Assembly: GCA_015501585.1 (NCBI GenBank)
Contig: JADNRY010000109.1
Location: forward strand, 124,001-188,000
DNA from: Rhodocollybia butyracea
Lineage: Eukaryota; Basidiomycota; Agaricomycetes; Agaricales; Omphalotaceae
Direction of reading: 5' to 3'
Length of the DNA: 64,000 nucleotides
The notes beneath the pieces were generated by a model. That model saw only the letters and a list, made by a program, of their open reading frames with translations. It was not told where the DNA came from and did no database searches. The translations under genes and the position numbers were made by a program. Below, piece after piece: positions 10,887 to 21,097 of this stretch; the first letter of the stretch is position 1; the number at the start of each line of letters is the position of its first letter.

Positions 10887-12290
10887 AGGAATGGGATTCC
10901 ATTTTCTTAAAGAATCAACTTTATTTATGATCATGTACTTTAAGTACTTTAAGAAGTACTTACTACTTATACAACTACTTAAGAACTATAAAATTACTTA
11001 ACAACAATCTTAAGAGATTTTTAAGGTTGCTTTTTCTTAAGAGTACTCTCAAAACTCACCAGTGGACACGAGAATGCCAAGGTTTGAGGTAAGATCTTAA
11101 AGGAGTGTTTAAGAACAATTTCTTAAGATCAGAAGAATACCATGAGCTCACATCGAAGACATCAATCTTAAGGAATTTTTAAGGAGGGTATTTCTTAAGA
11201 GCACTCTAAAAACTTGCCTCTTTTGCTATCAGAGTCACCTGGCGCCACTACAGCACACAAGTCAATCTTGAACCGAGAAGGCGCGTCAACGACCTGTGAG
11301 TTGAAAGTCTGTTACTCAAGTACTATACAGACAGAGCCACCACACTAAATGGTAGGCCCAGGAGTGACAGACAGTGGCTGGACAGTGGATTGGTTGAGCC
11401 GATGTGGCGCAACGAGGTCGGAAGATGAAAGAAAGAAAGAAAGAGGCGAAGTGGTGTTAGCGCCCATTTGCATCAACCATGTGATGGGTCAAAGCACCGG
11501 CTGTTGGCTCGGAAAATACAATAAGAGGCTAAGAGTCGGCATGGGCTTTGTCCAATCTCCTTTTGTCTTTTCAAACAATAGACAGAAGTACTCTTAAATG
11601 CTTGACCACCTGCAGGCCACATCTTCTTGCCTTCTCTTTTGGCCCCCTTCCTGCCTATGTATTGTAGTTGATGCAAAGTAATTTCAAAGTGTTGTTATTA
11701 GGAACGGCTGGGGCCCGCGTTATGGTAGCGCTTGGAAATGACAATAAGTATCGGGCCAGTCACACCTTCTGTCTATTGTTTGAGCACTCCTTTGTCTTTT
11801 CAAACAATAGACAAAAGCACTACTTATTAATGCTCAACCACTCGTTGAATTGCTGCCGTTTTACCCCATCCCCCTCCCCCCCTGCTTGTGAAGGTAATTC
11901 TTAGATTCCAGACGCCAGGCTCGCATGTGGTTGGCAGCCAATGCCATGATATGTTGGGGGACAGGAAGAGGCAGTGAGCTTCTTTTTGCTTGAAAAGTGC
12001 GCTTCTTATTGTTCTTAAGAAGCAAGTAAGATTTTTTCCTTAATGAATATTTGCACACAAGAGAACGATTTGCTAACAGCATTGTTCTTAAGGAAAATTT
12101 CTTAAGAATTAAAGAAATAAGTAAAGAATGTTAAGAAATAAAGTATCTTAAGAAACATTTGGTACTATATTGTAAGTGCGAGGAAATACCACGGGAGACA
12201 TTAAACACTTAAAGAATACTTATAGGTTTTCTTAAAGTATATGATCATAAATAATGTTTATTCTTTAAGAACAATTGAATCCCACTGTAC
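10887..12290. mobile_element. non-autonomous TIR element, 1.4 kb, possibly hAT-like
   Basis: The ends form an imperfect inverted repeat of about 50 bp: left 10891-10944 (TGGGATTCC, CTTAAAGAATC, TTATTTATGATCATGTACTT) and right 12231-12286, its reverse complement with a few mismatches. The octamer CTGCAGCC flanks both sides (10879-10886 and 12291-12298), compatible with an 8-bp target-site duplication. The flanks join to match the uninterrupted copy near 20620-20680. The arms are full of CTTAAGAA-type motifs, and there is a perfect 14-bp hairpin at 770-783/800-813 of the 11-kb block (11770-11783 with 11800-11813). No transposase is visible. The superfamily is inferred only from the duplication length. 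Confidence 0.72.
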
Positions 12291-13965
12291 CTGCAGCCGG
12301 TCGAGAGCTCATATCAGGAAACCCCGCCAAACTGCTCTCTTGATGACACTGTGCTGGAGAAAGCTTGCAGATAGTGGGTCAGAAGGAAGACACTAACACA
12401 AATGGGACTTCTATCTCTATTTCTCCTACACCGGGAGTCTACTTACCTACGGATTGAGCGCGTTGGGGCTGGGTTCCAACGTTCCCCTGAGGCCTGTAAG
12501 ACGGGGGAGCCAGTGTTCAAATAAGTATCATCATTGGCTACACGGAAAACGCGCACTCCCACCTCTGTCGGTCCATCCTGGACTCTATCGGACAGCGCGG
12601 TTTCCACTTTTGATATATATAATTGAGAAGGTGGATTTGGCGGCTAACGGGTCTCTACATGCCTGGGCACTGCGACAAAATAACCAAGGTCATAAGTGGC
12701 CATCCATGTGATGAAACCCACTGCTTGCGGTGGCTCCTGCCGCCTGTACTCAATAGTCCTTTGCCAAAAAGACGGGCTGAAGACCTATTCATCTTGAGTC
12801 CACAGCTAGCATTTAAATAAATACAGCACGACACCTAAGGAAAAGTTGATAGAACGAGGACACATCCTAAAAATGCGTTAATATGATGTCACAGCGTTGA
12901 ATGATCCTTATTTTGACAGGAATGTGGTACATGGCTTAGGGATCGAATGAGCGAGAAAGCTTGTTCTGTAAGATCTGGACTCAACGATGATATTTTGCGT
13001 AGGAGCAATTTTCCTACACGGAAGAATTCGTTTCAGTTTTACGGCGGGTCCGTCTATGAACACATCAGCCGTGAACTACATCCTAACATTGGCAGAATGC
13101 GTACACTCTGCTAGTGCCTGGTGGAAATCTCACATTCTTTAAATCGGTGAGACGGTGATGGCCCAGGGAGTTCACCGATGGTCGATACACCTTGCACCTT
13201 CCGGCGACGGAACATCATAGACCAAAGGCGCACGTGCACAGAGAGAGCAACGATAGAGAGACTTTGCAGCATGCGTGGATAGTCAGAGGAGCTGATAGAA
13301 TTGGTGTACGCCTGAAAGTGAGAGACGAACAACATGTTCGTGCGCGTGGAAGCACTTGGTTTGCTTCTATATTTATATAGTGTTGGGAGCTTTCCGGTAA
13401 GAATGAGGGAGGGTAGTATTATGACTCTCGGATCGGATGTAAGACGCAGCAGGAACTCGACTGTAGATTGTCACATGATGGTAGACGAAGAGCAGCAGGT
13501 CAACAAGAAATTGAAGAGTGACTAGAAGAAGACGAGCGAGAATCGGCGGGAGGGAATCATTTAACTTTCGTATTTCTGGTAAATCGATACACATAGCCTG
13601 AATAGACTTCACGTGAAATAGCTCTTTTTTAAGTGGCCTAGTGCACCGCTAATGAACGTAGTGAGGCCTTTGCTCTGAGTGTTGTGCGGGGAAAAAAATA
13701 AGGATAACTGACGTGGCATTCCGAGTCCGACCCGCTTTGTAAAACTAGCTTTGACCTTAGACTGATCCAATTACCGTGCAAGGGTGTCGATTCTTGGAAA
13801 AGAAAAACAAGAAACAGGAGTGAAGAACAGTAACCAGCATCGACAGTGCGCCAGCAGCTGCAAATAAGATTCGATTTGTAGCTAGTGACTCTAAGCATCA
13901 AAATACTGTGAAGCTGGCGCCTCTGTTTCCGGTTTCCGGTTTCCGATGAGATGGGAAAATTCTCG
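12291..13965. other. right half of the split duplicon-4 intergenic region plus about 1 kb unique sequence
   Basis: Bases 12291-12830 continue the GC-richer intergenic block (compare 20660-20860 and 17150-17340). Bases 12840-13820 are not found in the other units. On their minus strand a TATATAAATA element near 13366-13378 lies about 35 bp before an ATG at 13335 that opens a 74-codon frame. It has a hydrophobic stretch but no recognisable domain, and I do not call it a gene. Bases 13830-13965 match the sequence just upstream of the other ALDH copies (GATGGGAAAATTCT, ATGAGCGCCAAATG). Confidence 0.4.
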
Positions 13966-14255
13966 TCATGAGCGCCAAATGTTATAACTTTCCGTCACCA
14001 TGTCTGCAACGCAATTTTCTACTAAAATCCAAACTACAATCAGCCCGCACAGTAGTAGTAGTAGTAGTCACAGAGCCCCATGCTACCCGGATCTACTGGG
14101 CCTCTGACACTGAAGATGCTACAATTTTCAATAGCTGTCGCAGCACAGAAGGAATGGGCAAAAGTATCTTTGGATCAGAAAATTCACCTCTCGCTTCCTC
14201 ACCCTCCTCGCCACTCTTTACCGAACTGACGATGCAAATGGGCCACCGCATCCAC
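13966..14255 (+). pseudogene. ALDH remnant (exons 1-2), duplicon 4
   Basis: The ATG at 14000 is followed by the ALDH N-terminus, an expanded AGT microsatellite (14050-14067), the rest of exon 1 (GCAGCACAGAAGGAATGGGC) and, after loss of intron 1, exon 2 (CTTTACCGAACTGACGATGC). The frame is broken. Segment Q follows directly. Confidence 0.72.
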
Positions 14256-14990
14256 AGTATCTGCCTTGTTTAAGTTACGCCTCGCAACTACGGATCTTCA
14301 CTCAAGTCCACACATCCAACAAGCATCCTCCCCGATATCAATATATCAACCATCGTTACACAGGACGGCGGAAGAAGCTAAGAAGCTTGATACGGCTCGA
14401 GAAATGTTCGAGATGGAGATGGGATTAGAGGAAGACATTGACAGACTCTTTGGCAGAGGCATTGAAGGATTTGTCGAGGGTAGGAATAAGACGATCTATG
14501 TCGGGCACAGATGACGCGGGAATTATCACCGCGGTCGTTGCCTTTGGATGAAATAGAGTTCAAACTTGGGTAAGAGAATTTAAAAACCCCGTAATGCATG
14601 CCATTTCATTTCCTTCGAAGAACCGTAATACTTGAGAGCAAATAGTCTCTCACCAGTATCGTCACCCAGGAGAAAGGCCAATCGGGCGAAATGATTGAAC
14701 TAGATTCGTTAATTCGGAATTCAAAATTAAATCATTTTGTAGAACCTGTCATCTCCTGGAGGCTGGAGGGAAGCCGGTAGCAATCTGGATTTACCGACAG
14801 AAACTGGTTCGTTGATGGTGGCCATCGCAACGTTTGAGATACGGTGAGACTGTCAGTACTTTTGCAGCGATGGGATTCCTGTATATCTTTTACCAGTTCA
14901 GTGCTCAATATCAATTTTCATCTCAACCTGCTGAACACATCCCACATTGCCCGATTTGAGCTGCTTGTTGGCGTTAAGAAAATATTAAGC
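14256..14990. repeat. segment Q/R of duplicon 4
   Basis: The most complete copy of the unidentified segment. Q (14256-14620) includes GATATCAACCATCGTTACACAGGACGGCGGAAG. R (14735-14975) includes TTTTGTAGAACCTGTCATC and CATTGCCCGATTTGAGC. One plus-strand frame is open for 82 codons (14266-14514), but it is interrupted in the other copies. Confidence 0.5.
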
Positions 14991-15366
14991 TAGAGTTGGT
15001 GGATTGACCGTCGAAGGACCAATCTAGAACAGATATCCGAATCGTTCGAAGAAAATCTGTTCGAGCGAAGCCAGGAGGGATGGGTGACACATATCCTTCG
15101 CCCTGTGAAATGAAGACCTCTTTATATCTAGGCCATATAAACTAGCCTCTCAAAGACAGACTTTGAACTCATAGAAATCCACTCCTATGTGGTTTCAGCA
15201 GTTATCGCTATCAATTTTGGTATGCTCAAGCTGTTGCTTTAGTTTTTATCCGGTCAAAATTCAAATCAGACGAAAGAATCGTTGGAAGGGTACATAAACT
15301 GGGCGCAGACTATGGTCAACTGAGGAGTGATTTATTTGAATATAAGTATAAGAACTGTAAGTAAAC

Positions 15367-16775
15367 TTAAGGATCATGGCCAGTCTTCATCTTCTTGTTG
15401 ATCGGCGTCCAACCCGACGGATGTCTCCCGGAATCCGAATCCTCGGCAGCTTTGCCCTTTGGTGAAGAGGGCGCAGCAGCTGTCGCAGGAGCCACAGGAG
15501 CCACAGGAGCTGGAGGGCCCATAGCCGTAGGGCTCCTAGGAGCCCCAGACGCGGTCTCCGCCCAATCCCGACTTTTCATCATCAGGGGTCCCGTCACAAA
15601 GTCGATATATCCGTCATAGTGTGCTTGAATGCATGGGGTTGCCTTGGACTGTTTGGAGGGAATATAATCAATCACGGAGGGATTCGGACTCTCGCGGATA
15701 ATTGCACCAAGCCTTGTGGTTATGGAAGGGTAACAAGCTGTGGAGACGACGTATCCGGAGCATCCCTCCTCACAGAAGGTGTTTTTGGGACTGATGAGAC
15801 GAAACTGGGCCCTTTCCTCGAAATTGTAAGCTGGAGGATTAATGGAGAGCTCGAAGTTCTGATGTTTTATTCGTTCCATCACATCTGACTTCGAACCAGC
15901 TCCCAATTTCGACCACATGTCAAAAATGAACTTATTGATGTGGGTATGTTTGGGTCTCAGGACCTTCTCCTCTTTTTTACCATTTGCATCGAACACTGTC
16001 ACATAAAACATGTTCTCGGGGGCAGCGTCCGCAGCTAACTGCGCCGTATTCCCGGCGTTTGCACGCGAAGGCCCAGATACGGACGCTGCCTTCTTGTGGC
16101 GCTTAGGCTTTGGAGCATCTGCAGAGTGCGGCTCCTGAGACCTCGCCCACTTCCAATTTTCTGTCGACCCCTTGGGCTTGGTTTCCTCCAAAAAGTCCAA
16201 GAACTCGCTATATATGTTATAATGGACTTTGTATGCGGATGCTGGAGCCTTGTCAGGGATATAATGAATCACGGACTTCTCGGGCTTGGACTTTTCGGTC
16301 TTGGCGATAATTGCACCAACCTGCACTGTCTTACTGGGGGAAGTAGGTCTGGTGACGAAATAAGCGTAGCATCCATTTCGACAGAACTCGCCTCCGATGA
16401 CCTCGATAGAAACCCTTTCCGCGACGTCATCAGTGTACTTCTGCGCGGGCTCTCCTTGGGGCTCATACGACAACTTCACTCCAGCTTTCAATTCATCTTT
16501 CAATTGCCCTATCTTCATAAGGAAGGCTCTGATGCGGTTCTCAACGAGTCCTGGGAAGTAATCTGCTTTTTGACGTGTTTTATCATTGAGCAATATCACT
16601 TTAATAACGCTCTGATTTTGAAAAAAAGTTAGCAACCGGGATAGAAGCAACATGTATATCTTACCGAAGCTGGCGTTAGGGGCGCTAGGGGCGCTGGCGG
16701 CGTTGGCGCAGCACACGCGGGGGAAACGAGTACCGCGAAGAGGATGAGACTCAGCCAGTGTGGTGTTATGAGCAT
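15367..16775 (-). CDS. secreted two-domain family protein (copy 5)
   Basis: Exons 16775-16665 (37 codons) and 16611-15367 (414 codons), intron 53 nt, phase 0; 451 aa. Exon 1 is the family signal peptide plus a short Pro/Ala-rich tail (APTPPAPLAPLTPAS). Domain 1 (about 40-205) has IEVIGGEFCRNGCYAYFVTR and GAIIAKTEKS. Domain 2 (about 250-405) has NTFCEEGCSGYVVST and LGAIIRESPN. The linker is very basic (KPKRHKKAA). The C-terminus is an Ala/Pro-rich low-complexity run ending in GWTPINKKMKTGHDP, matching copy 3. The intron happens to be open in one frame, so a naive ORF overruns exon 1; the signal peptide and the conserved splice sites decide the model. Function unknown. Confidence 0.85.
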
Positions 16776-17429
16776 CGAGGGAGATAATCAGATACTGGTG
16801 TGCGAGAGGAGTGTTGGGAAGAAATGCAAGTGACAAAACGAGTCCAGCGGCGTTGGGAAGAGATACTAGTGAACTAGCAGCTGCGAAGGAGGAGCGTTGG
16901 GAAGAACTGAACCAGCAGTTGGGAAGGAGGGTGAGGAAGAAAAGTGAACTGAACCAGCAGCTGGGGAAAATTTTGCTCTTTCGTTTGATTTATATCCAAG
17001 ACGCGCTGGATACATGCGCATATGGTGAGATGGCACAGAAAGATTTCATAGTATTGTCAATTTACGCAACACCTACTAGTTAGACGTTGGTTAACGTTGA
17101 GTACTTTGAGTACTGAGTACTCTGATTAATGGTTACATTAACACAGTCCGCTGGAGAAGGTTCAGGTCAGAGAAGGGTCTATTTCTCCCGCCGCGCGCTA
17201 CTGTCTACCTCTTCGTGCATTGAGCTCGTTGTAGCGCGGCCCTGCGTGGCCGTGTGGGGCCCGGCCGGTTGTTCCCCTGTGGCCTGTGCGGTGTGCATCG
17301 TCCTATGGCGGAGCCGAGTCTAAATCTAGGGAAGACCAGGGAGCCTGCATCGCGCCAGGGTTTGTAGTAGACTGCGATGTAACAAGCGTTGCTGCTTATC
17401 TTCGAAAGCGTCTGCCCAACTCCGGTGAT
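16776..17429. promoter_or_regulatory. divergent promoter region, copy 5
   Basis: The family 5' UTR block is repeated in two to three partial copies (16830-16975). The minus strand then has GATATAAATCAAACG near 16985-17000, the best TATA match among the minus-strand members. The shared upstream block and a GC-rich stretch (17150-17340, matching 20660-20850) follow. Near 17316 the latter has GTCTAAATC where the intact ALDH unit has GTATAAATC. Confidence 0.55.
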
Positions 17430-17870
17430 ATGGGAAAATTCTAGTCATGAGCGCCAAATGCTACAACTTTCATTAGTGCCACCATGTCTTCAACGTAATT
17501 GTCTACCGAAATCCAAACGACAATCAGCCTGCACTGCCAAGAGCCACATACTACCCCTCTATCACTGAACTAGTTGCTACAACCGCGAAGGCTGCTGTGG
17601 CACAGAAGCAATGGGCAAGAGTCGTTGGATCAGAGAAACTTCCCTTGAGTGAACGATTTTTCTTCACTCTCGTGAATTTTGGCTTGCGAGACTACAGAGA
17701 AACTAGATTGCTATCAATTTTGTTGTAGGTCTCACATTACAAGTAACCAGAAAAACCGGATTCTTTGCTAGCAAATCTTTACTTCTCTCGCTTCTCGTCA
17801 CCTTTCTGTAAGGAGCTGACGATGGAAATGGACTGACCGATTTTCCAGACTTAGATGATTCCTTTTGGTC
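17430..17870 (+). pseudogene. ALDH remnant (exons 1-2), duplicon 5
   Basis: The ATG at 17484 is followed by the ALDH N-terminus with an in-frame TAA after five codons (TCAACGTAATTG). Exon 1 continues with an insertion of about 70 bp before TTTTGTTGTAGGT (intron 1 donor). Exon 2 follows to ACGATGGAAATGGACTGACC, then part of intron 2. It cannot be expressed as ALDH. Confidence 0.75.
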
Positions 17871-18490
17871 TAACAGTCCACTATATTCGCAGCATCTTCC
17901 TTGTTACGCCTCACAACTCCGGATCTCCAATCAAGTACACACATCCAACAAGCACCCTCCCTGATATCAACCATCGCTACACAGGATAGCGGAAGAAGAA
18001 GGTAAGAAGCTTGATACGGTTTGAGAAAGGGAGACGGGATCGGGTGAAGACGCTGACGGACTATTTGGCGGAGGCATTGAAGCATTCGATGAGGGTAGGA
18101 AGATGGTCTGCGTCGGGTACAGATGACGCGGGAATCATCACCGTGGTTATCGCCTTTGCTTGGATATGAAAAGAAACAAGGCATGGTATATTGGTTCAGT
18201 TTCGGGAGGCAATGGTTGACCTACATTCGCTGATTCAGGCTATAGAACCCGAAACTGATTTTATTCTGTACATCCCGTTGTCTCTCGAGGAAAGGTGTAG
18301 TAACCTGGATTTACCAATGAAAATTGGTTCGTCAACGGTGGTCATTGCAACGATTGAGCGCTTGAGCAACGATGACACTACAAGTACTCGTGCAGCCATT
18401 AACTTCAATTCTCATCTCAAACGCTGAACATACGATGCAATGCCCAATTTGAGCTACTTGTCTGCGTTAGGGACAGACAACAAAAGCAAT
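17871..18490. repeat. segment Q/R of duplicon 5
   Basis: A fourth copy of the unidentified segment, starting CCACTATATTCGCAGCATC within former ALDH intron 2 and ending at CAATGCCCAATTTGAGC. No conserved coding frame. Confidence 0.5.
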
Positions 18491-18943
18491 TTTGCGTCAT
18501 GTTCCGGGGGTCTTCAGAGCTACGAGGTACAGGAGCATCTGCTAATGCAGAGTGAGCTAAGTTTGATGCACTGGTGGGTTGGGAGACAAGCCTAGAACAG
18601 ATGTTCTAATCGCTCGAAGCAACCTCAACGAAATTCTGTTCGGAAGAGGGCAGGAGGGATGGGTGTCATATATTATATATGTTTTCATATCGCGCAACAT
18701 CTCAAAGACAGATCCTGAATTCATCGAAGATATATAGAAGTGGACTTTTATATGGTTTCAGCAGTTATTATCGGTATGCTCACGCTGTGCTTTAGTTTTT
18801 TGCCACAGTCCATGTACAGGTGGTCAAAGCAGACGAAGAAATAGTCCAGGAGGTACGATTTCATGAAGCGTACATAAACTGAGCGCAAACTTTGTTAACC
18901 GGAAAATGATTTATTTGCATAAATACAAGTATAAGGTAACTTA

Positions 18944-20327
18944 TCAGTGTATCCTTGGCTTCTTCGTCGGAGGAGCGAAATCCTCCACACCCGTATTCAC
19001 AAATCCATCTTCTGGGCCCTCATAATCCTGATGCGAAGGGTCCTCAAGGACTCCCTTAGGAGCCCCAGACGCGGTCTTCGCCCACTTCCAACTTTGCGTC
19101 GGCGGAAACTCCGTCACAAACTTGACATATACGTCGTGATGGGTCTGAAGATATGTTTTCGTTCTGGTACCATAATGAGGGATAGAATGAACCACGGCGT
19201 GATCTGGTCTCTCGCGGATAATTGCACCAATCTTCATTTCGCTGTGGGACTTCTCGGAACATGCTGTGGTGACGACATATCCGAAGCATCCCTCCTCACA
19301 GAAGGTGCCTTTGGGGCTGAAGAGACGAAAAGGAAGCATTTCGTAGATATCGAAAGGCGGAGGTCTGGCCGGAGAGCTCGCGGTGTTGATGTTTTATGTT
19401 CAGCCTCACATCGTCCAGGAGCCAGCTCCCAATTCCGACCACATTTCAGAAATGAACGTATCGATGCGGTTATGCTTGGGTCTTGGGACCTCCTCAAGTT
19501 CTTGACCGTTTTTATCGAACACTGTCACTTTATACGCCTTCTCGGGGGCAACACCGGGTAAATGCGTCGTTTTCTTAGCCTTCGGACGCGAAAGCCCACT
19601 CTTCCTTTTTCCCGCAAGCGAAGGGTCTGGAGCCTTAGGAGGAGCCCCAGACTCCACGGTCCTCGCCCACTTCCAACCTTGTACCGGCTCAAAATTATCC
19701 AAGAACTCGATATATTTGAGATGATGCATTTCACAGCATGCGAGTTGTGAGGAAAGCCGATCAGGCATATAATGAACCACGGAATGCCGGTCTTGGCGAT
19801 AATTGCACCAAGCCTCATGAGGTTATCTGTGGAATGAAGGACGGTAGGGAGTTTATTATTGGCGTCCTTAGAACGACCTGTGGTGACGAGATATGCATAG
19901 CATCCTTTCTTGCAGAAGGTGCCTCCGATGAACTCGAGATAAACCGTTTTCCTGGGGTCATCAGCATACCCCAGCGGCGGGTCAAAGACATCTTGAAGCT
20001 CAGGTTCTTTTTTGGGGTCAAGCGCCGGGAGCTGATATAGATACTTCATACTCTTCGCACCCTCATCTTCCAATTTCGGCCCCATGAGAGTAATGAAGTT
20101 ATTAATGCGTGTCTGCACGGGTCTTGCGACTCTCTCTAGTGGTTTACCATCTGCATAGAGCACTGTCACTCTATACAGGATCTAGTTTTGGGAAAGTTAG
20201 AACTACGATAGATGTGTCACGTGGTATGTCTTACTGACGTTGGCGCTGTTGCCGTTGGCGCAGCAAACGTGGAGGAAATGAGTACCATGAGGGGGATGAA
20301 ACCCAGCCAGTGATGTGCTATGAGCAT
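18944..20327 (-). pseudogene. secreted family copy 6 (two-domain), multiply frameshifted
   Basis: Exon 1 (20327-20235, 31 codons) is an intact signal peptide (MLIAHHWLGFIPLMVLI). Exon 2 starts at 20181 after a 53-nt intron. Domain 1 reads well through IGGTFCKKGCYAYLVTT and LGAIIAKTG, then loses one base near 19782. Its second half (SVVHYMPD to GWKWARTV) continues in another frame. Domain 2 opens in that frame, hits TGA near 19405, and resumes in the frame ending with TFCEEGCFGYVVTT and a basic APPTKKPRIH end. At least three frame changes mark it as a pseudogene. It is the partner of the only intact ALDH. Confidence 0.78.
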
Positions 20328-21097
20328 CGAGGGAGATAATCGGATACTGATGTGTGAGAGGAGGAGATGCTAGCGACAAAGCGACGCGAGAAGAGCGAAC
20401 TGAACCAGCAGCCGGGGAAAATTAGAGAAAATTTCACTCTTTCGTTTGATTTAAATCCTCGATGCACTGGATATGCGTATATGGTGAGTTGGCGCAGAAA
20501 GATCTTCTTATCTAGTATTGCCAATTTACGCAACACCAAGTCTACGATTAATGACTCTCAGGCCTCAGGCCTCAGGTTCGAGCTCGTAATCATCGATCAT
20601 GAGGCGTTTGAAGACCTCACACCCAGTTGAGATACTCGTAGCAAAGGGCCTCCCGCAGGCGGAACCGGTTGGGAGTTCATATCATCTGCTGAAGCCTGAC
20701 ACAGTACATAGTTTGCGGAGAGCGGGTCAGAAGACGGAGGACACGATTTCTTCGACGGCGCGCCAGTCTACCTACCTCTTCGTGGGTCCGCTGTTCCGCT
20801 GTGGCCTGTGCATGTGGGACCCGTCCTATGGCGGAGCCGAGTATAAATCTAGGGAAGAACCTGCATCAAACCACCAATCCGCCAACAGTGGCAAATAAAT
20901 TTCGTTGGATGTAACTTTGTAGTACTAGTAACTGGAGTATTAGTGAATAGTTACTGTGAAGTAACAAAGATTGCTGCTTATCTTCGAATGTGTCTGCCCA
21001 AGGGCCATAGCCTGGCTAGCCGTCTTTATAGTTCACGAAGAAACTCGTAAAAATGCCTACTAGTCACGAGCGTCGGGCGCCAGATGTCAGTGTCACC
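20328..21097. promoter_or_regulatory. intergenic region between secreted copy 6 and the intact ALDH
   Basis: The left part holds the family 5' UTR and upstream block of the minus-strand gene (TTGCCAATTTACGCAACACC at 20518-20537). The right part is the GC-richer block with GTATAAATCTAGGG (TATAAAT at 20842-20848), a candidate ALDH core promoter. A roughly 250-bp leader to the ATG at 21098 would be long, so a 5' UTR intron is possible. The remnant copies keep parts of this block, so the ancestral unit was a divergent gene pair. Confidence 0.5.

Noticed and set aside
16665..16836. Extension of the copy 5 reading frame upstream through the 5' UTR and intron
   Set aside because: The intron is open only by chance; the signal peptide and conserved GTAAG/CAG sites in the other seven copies define the exon structure.
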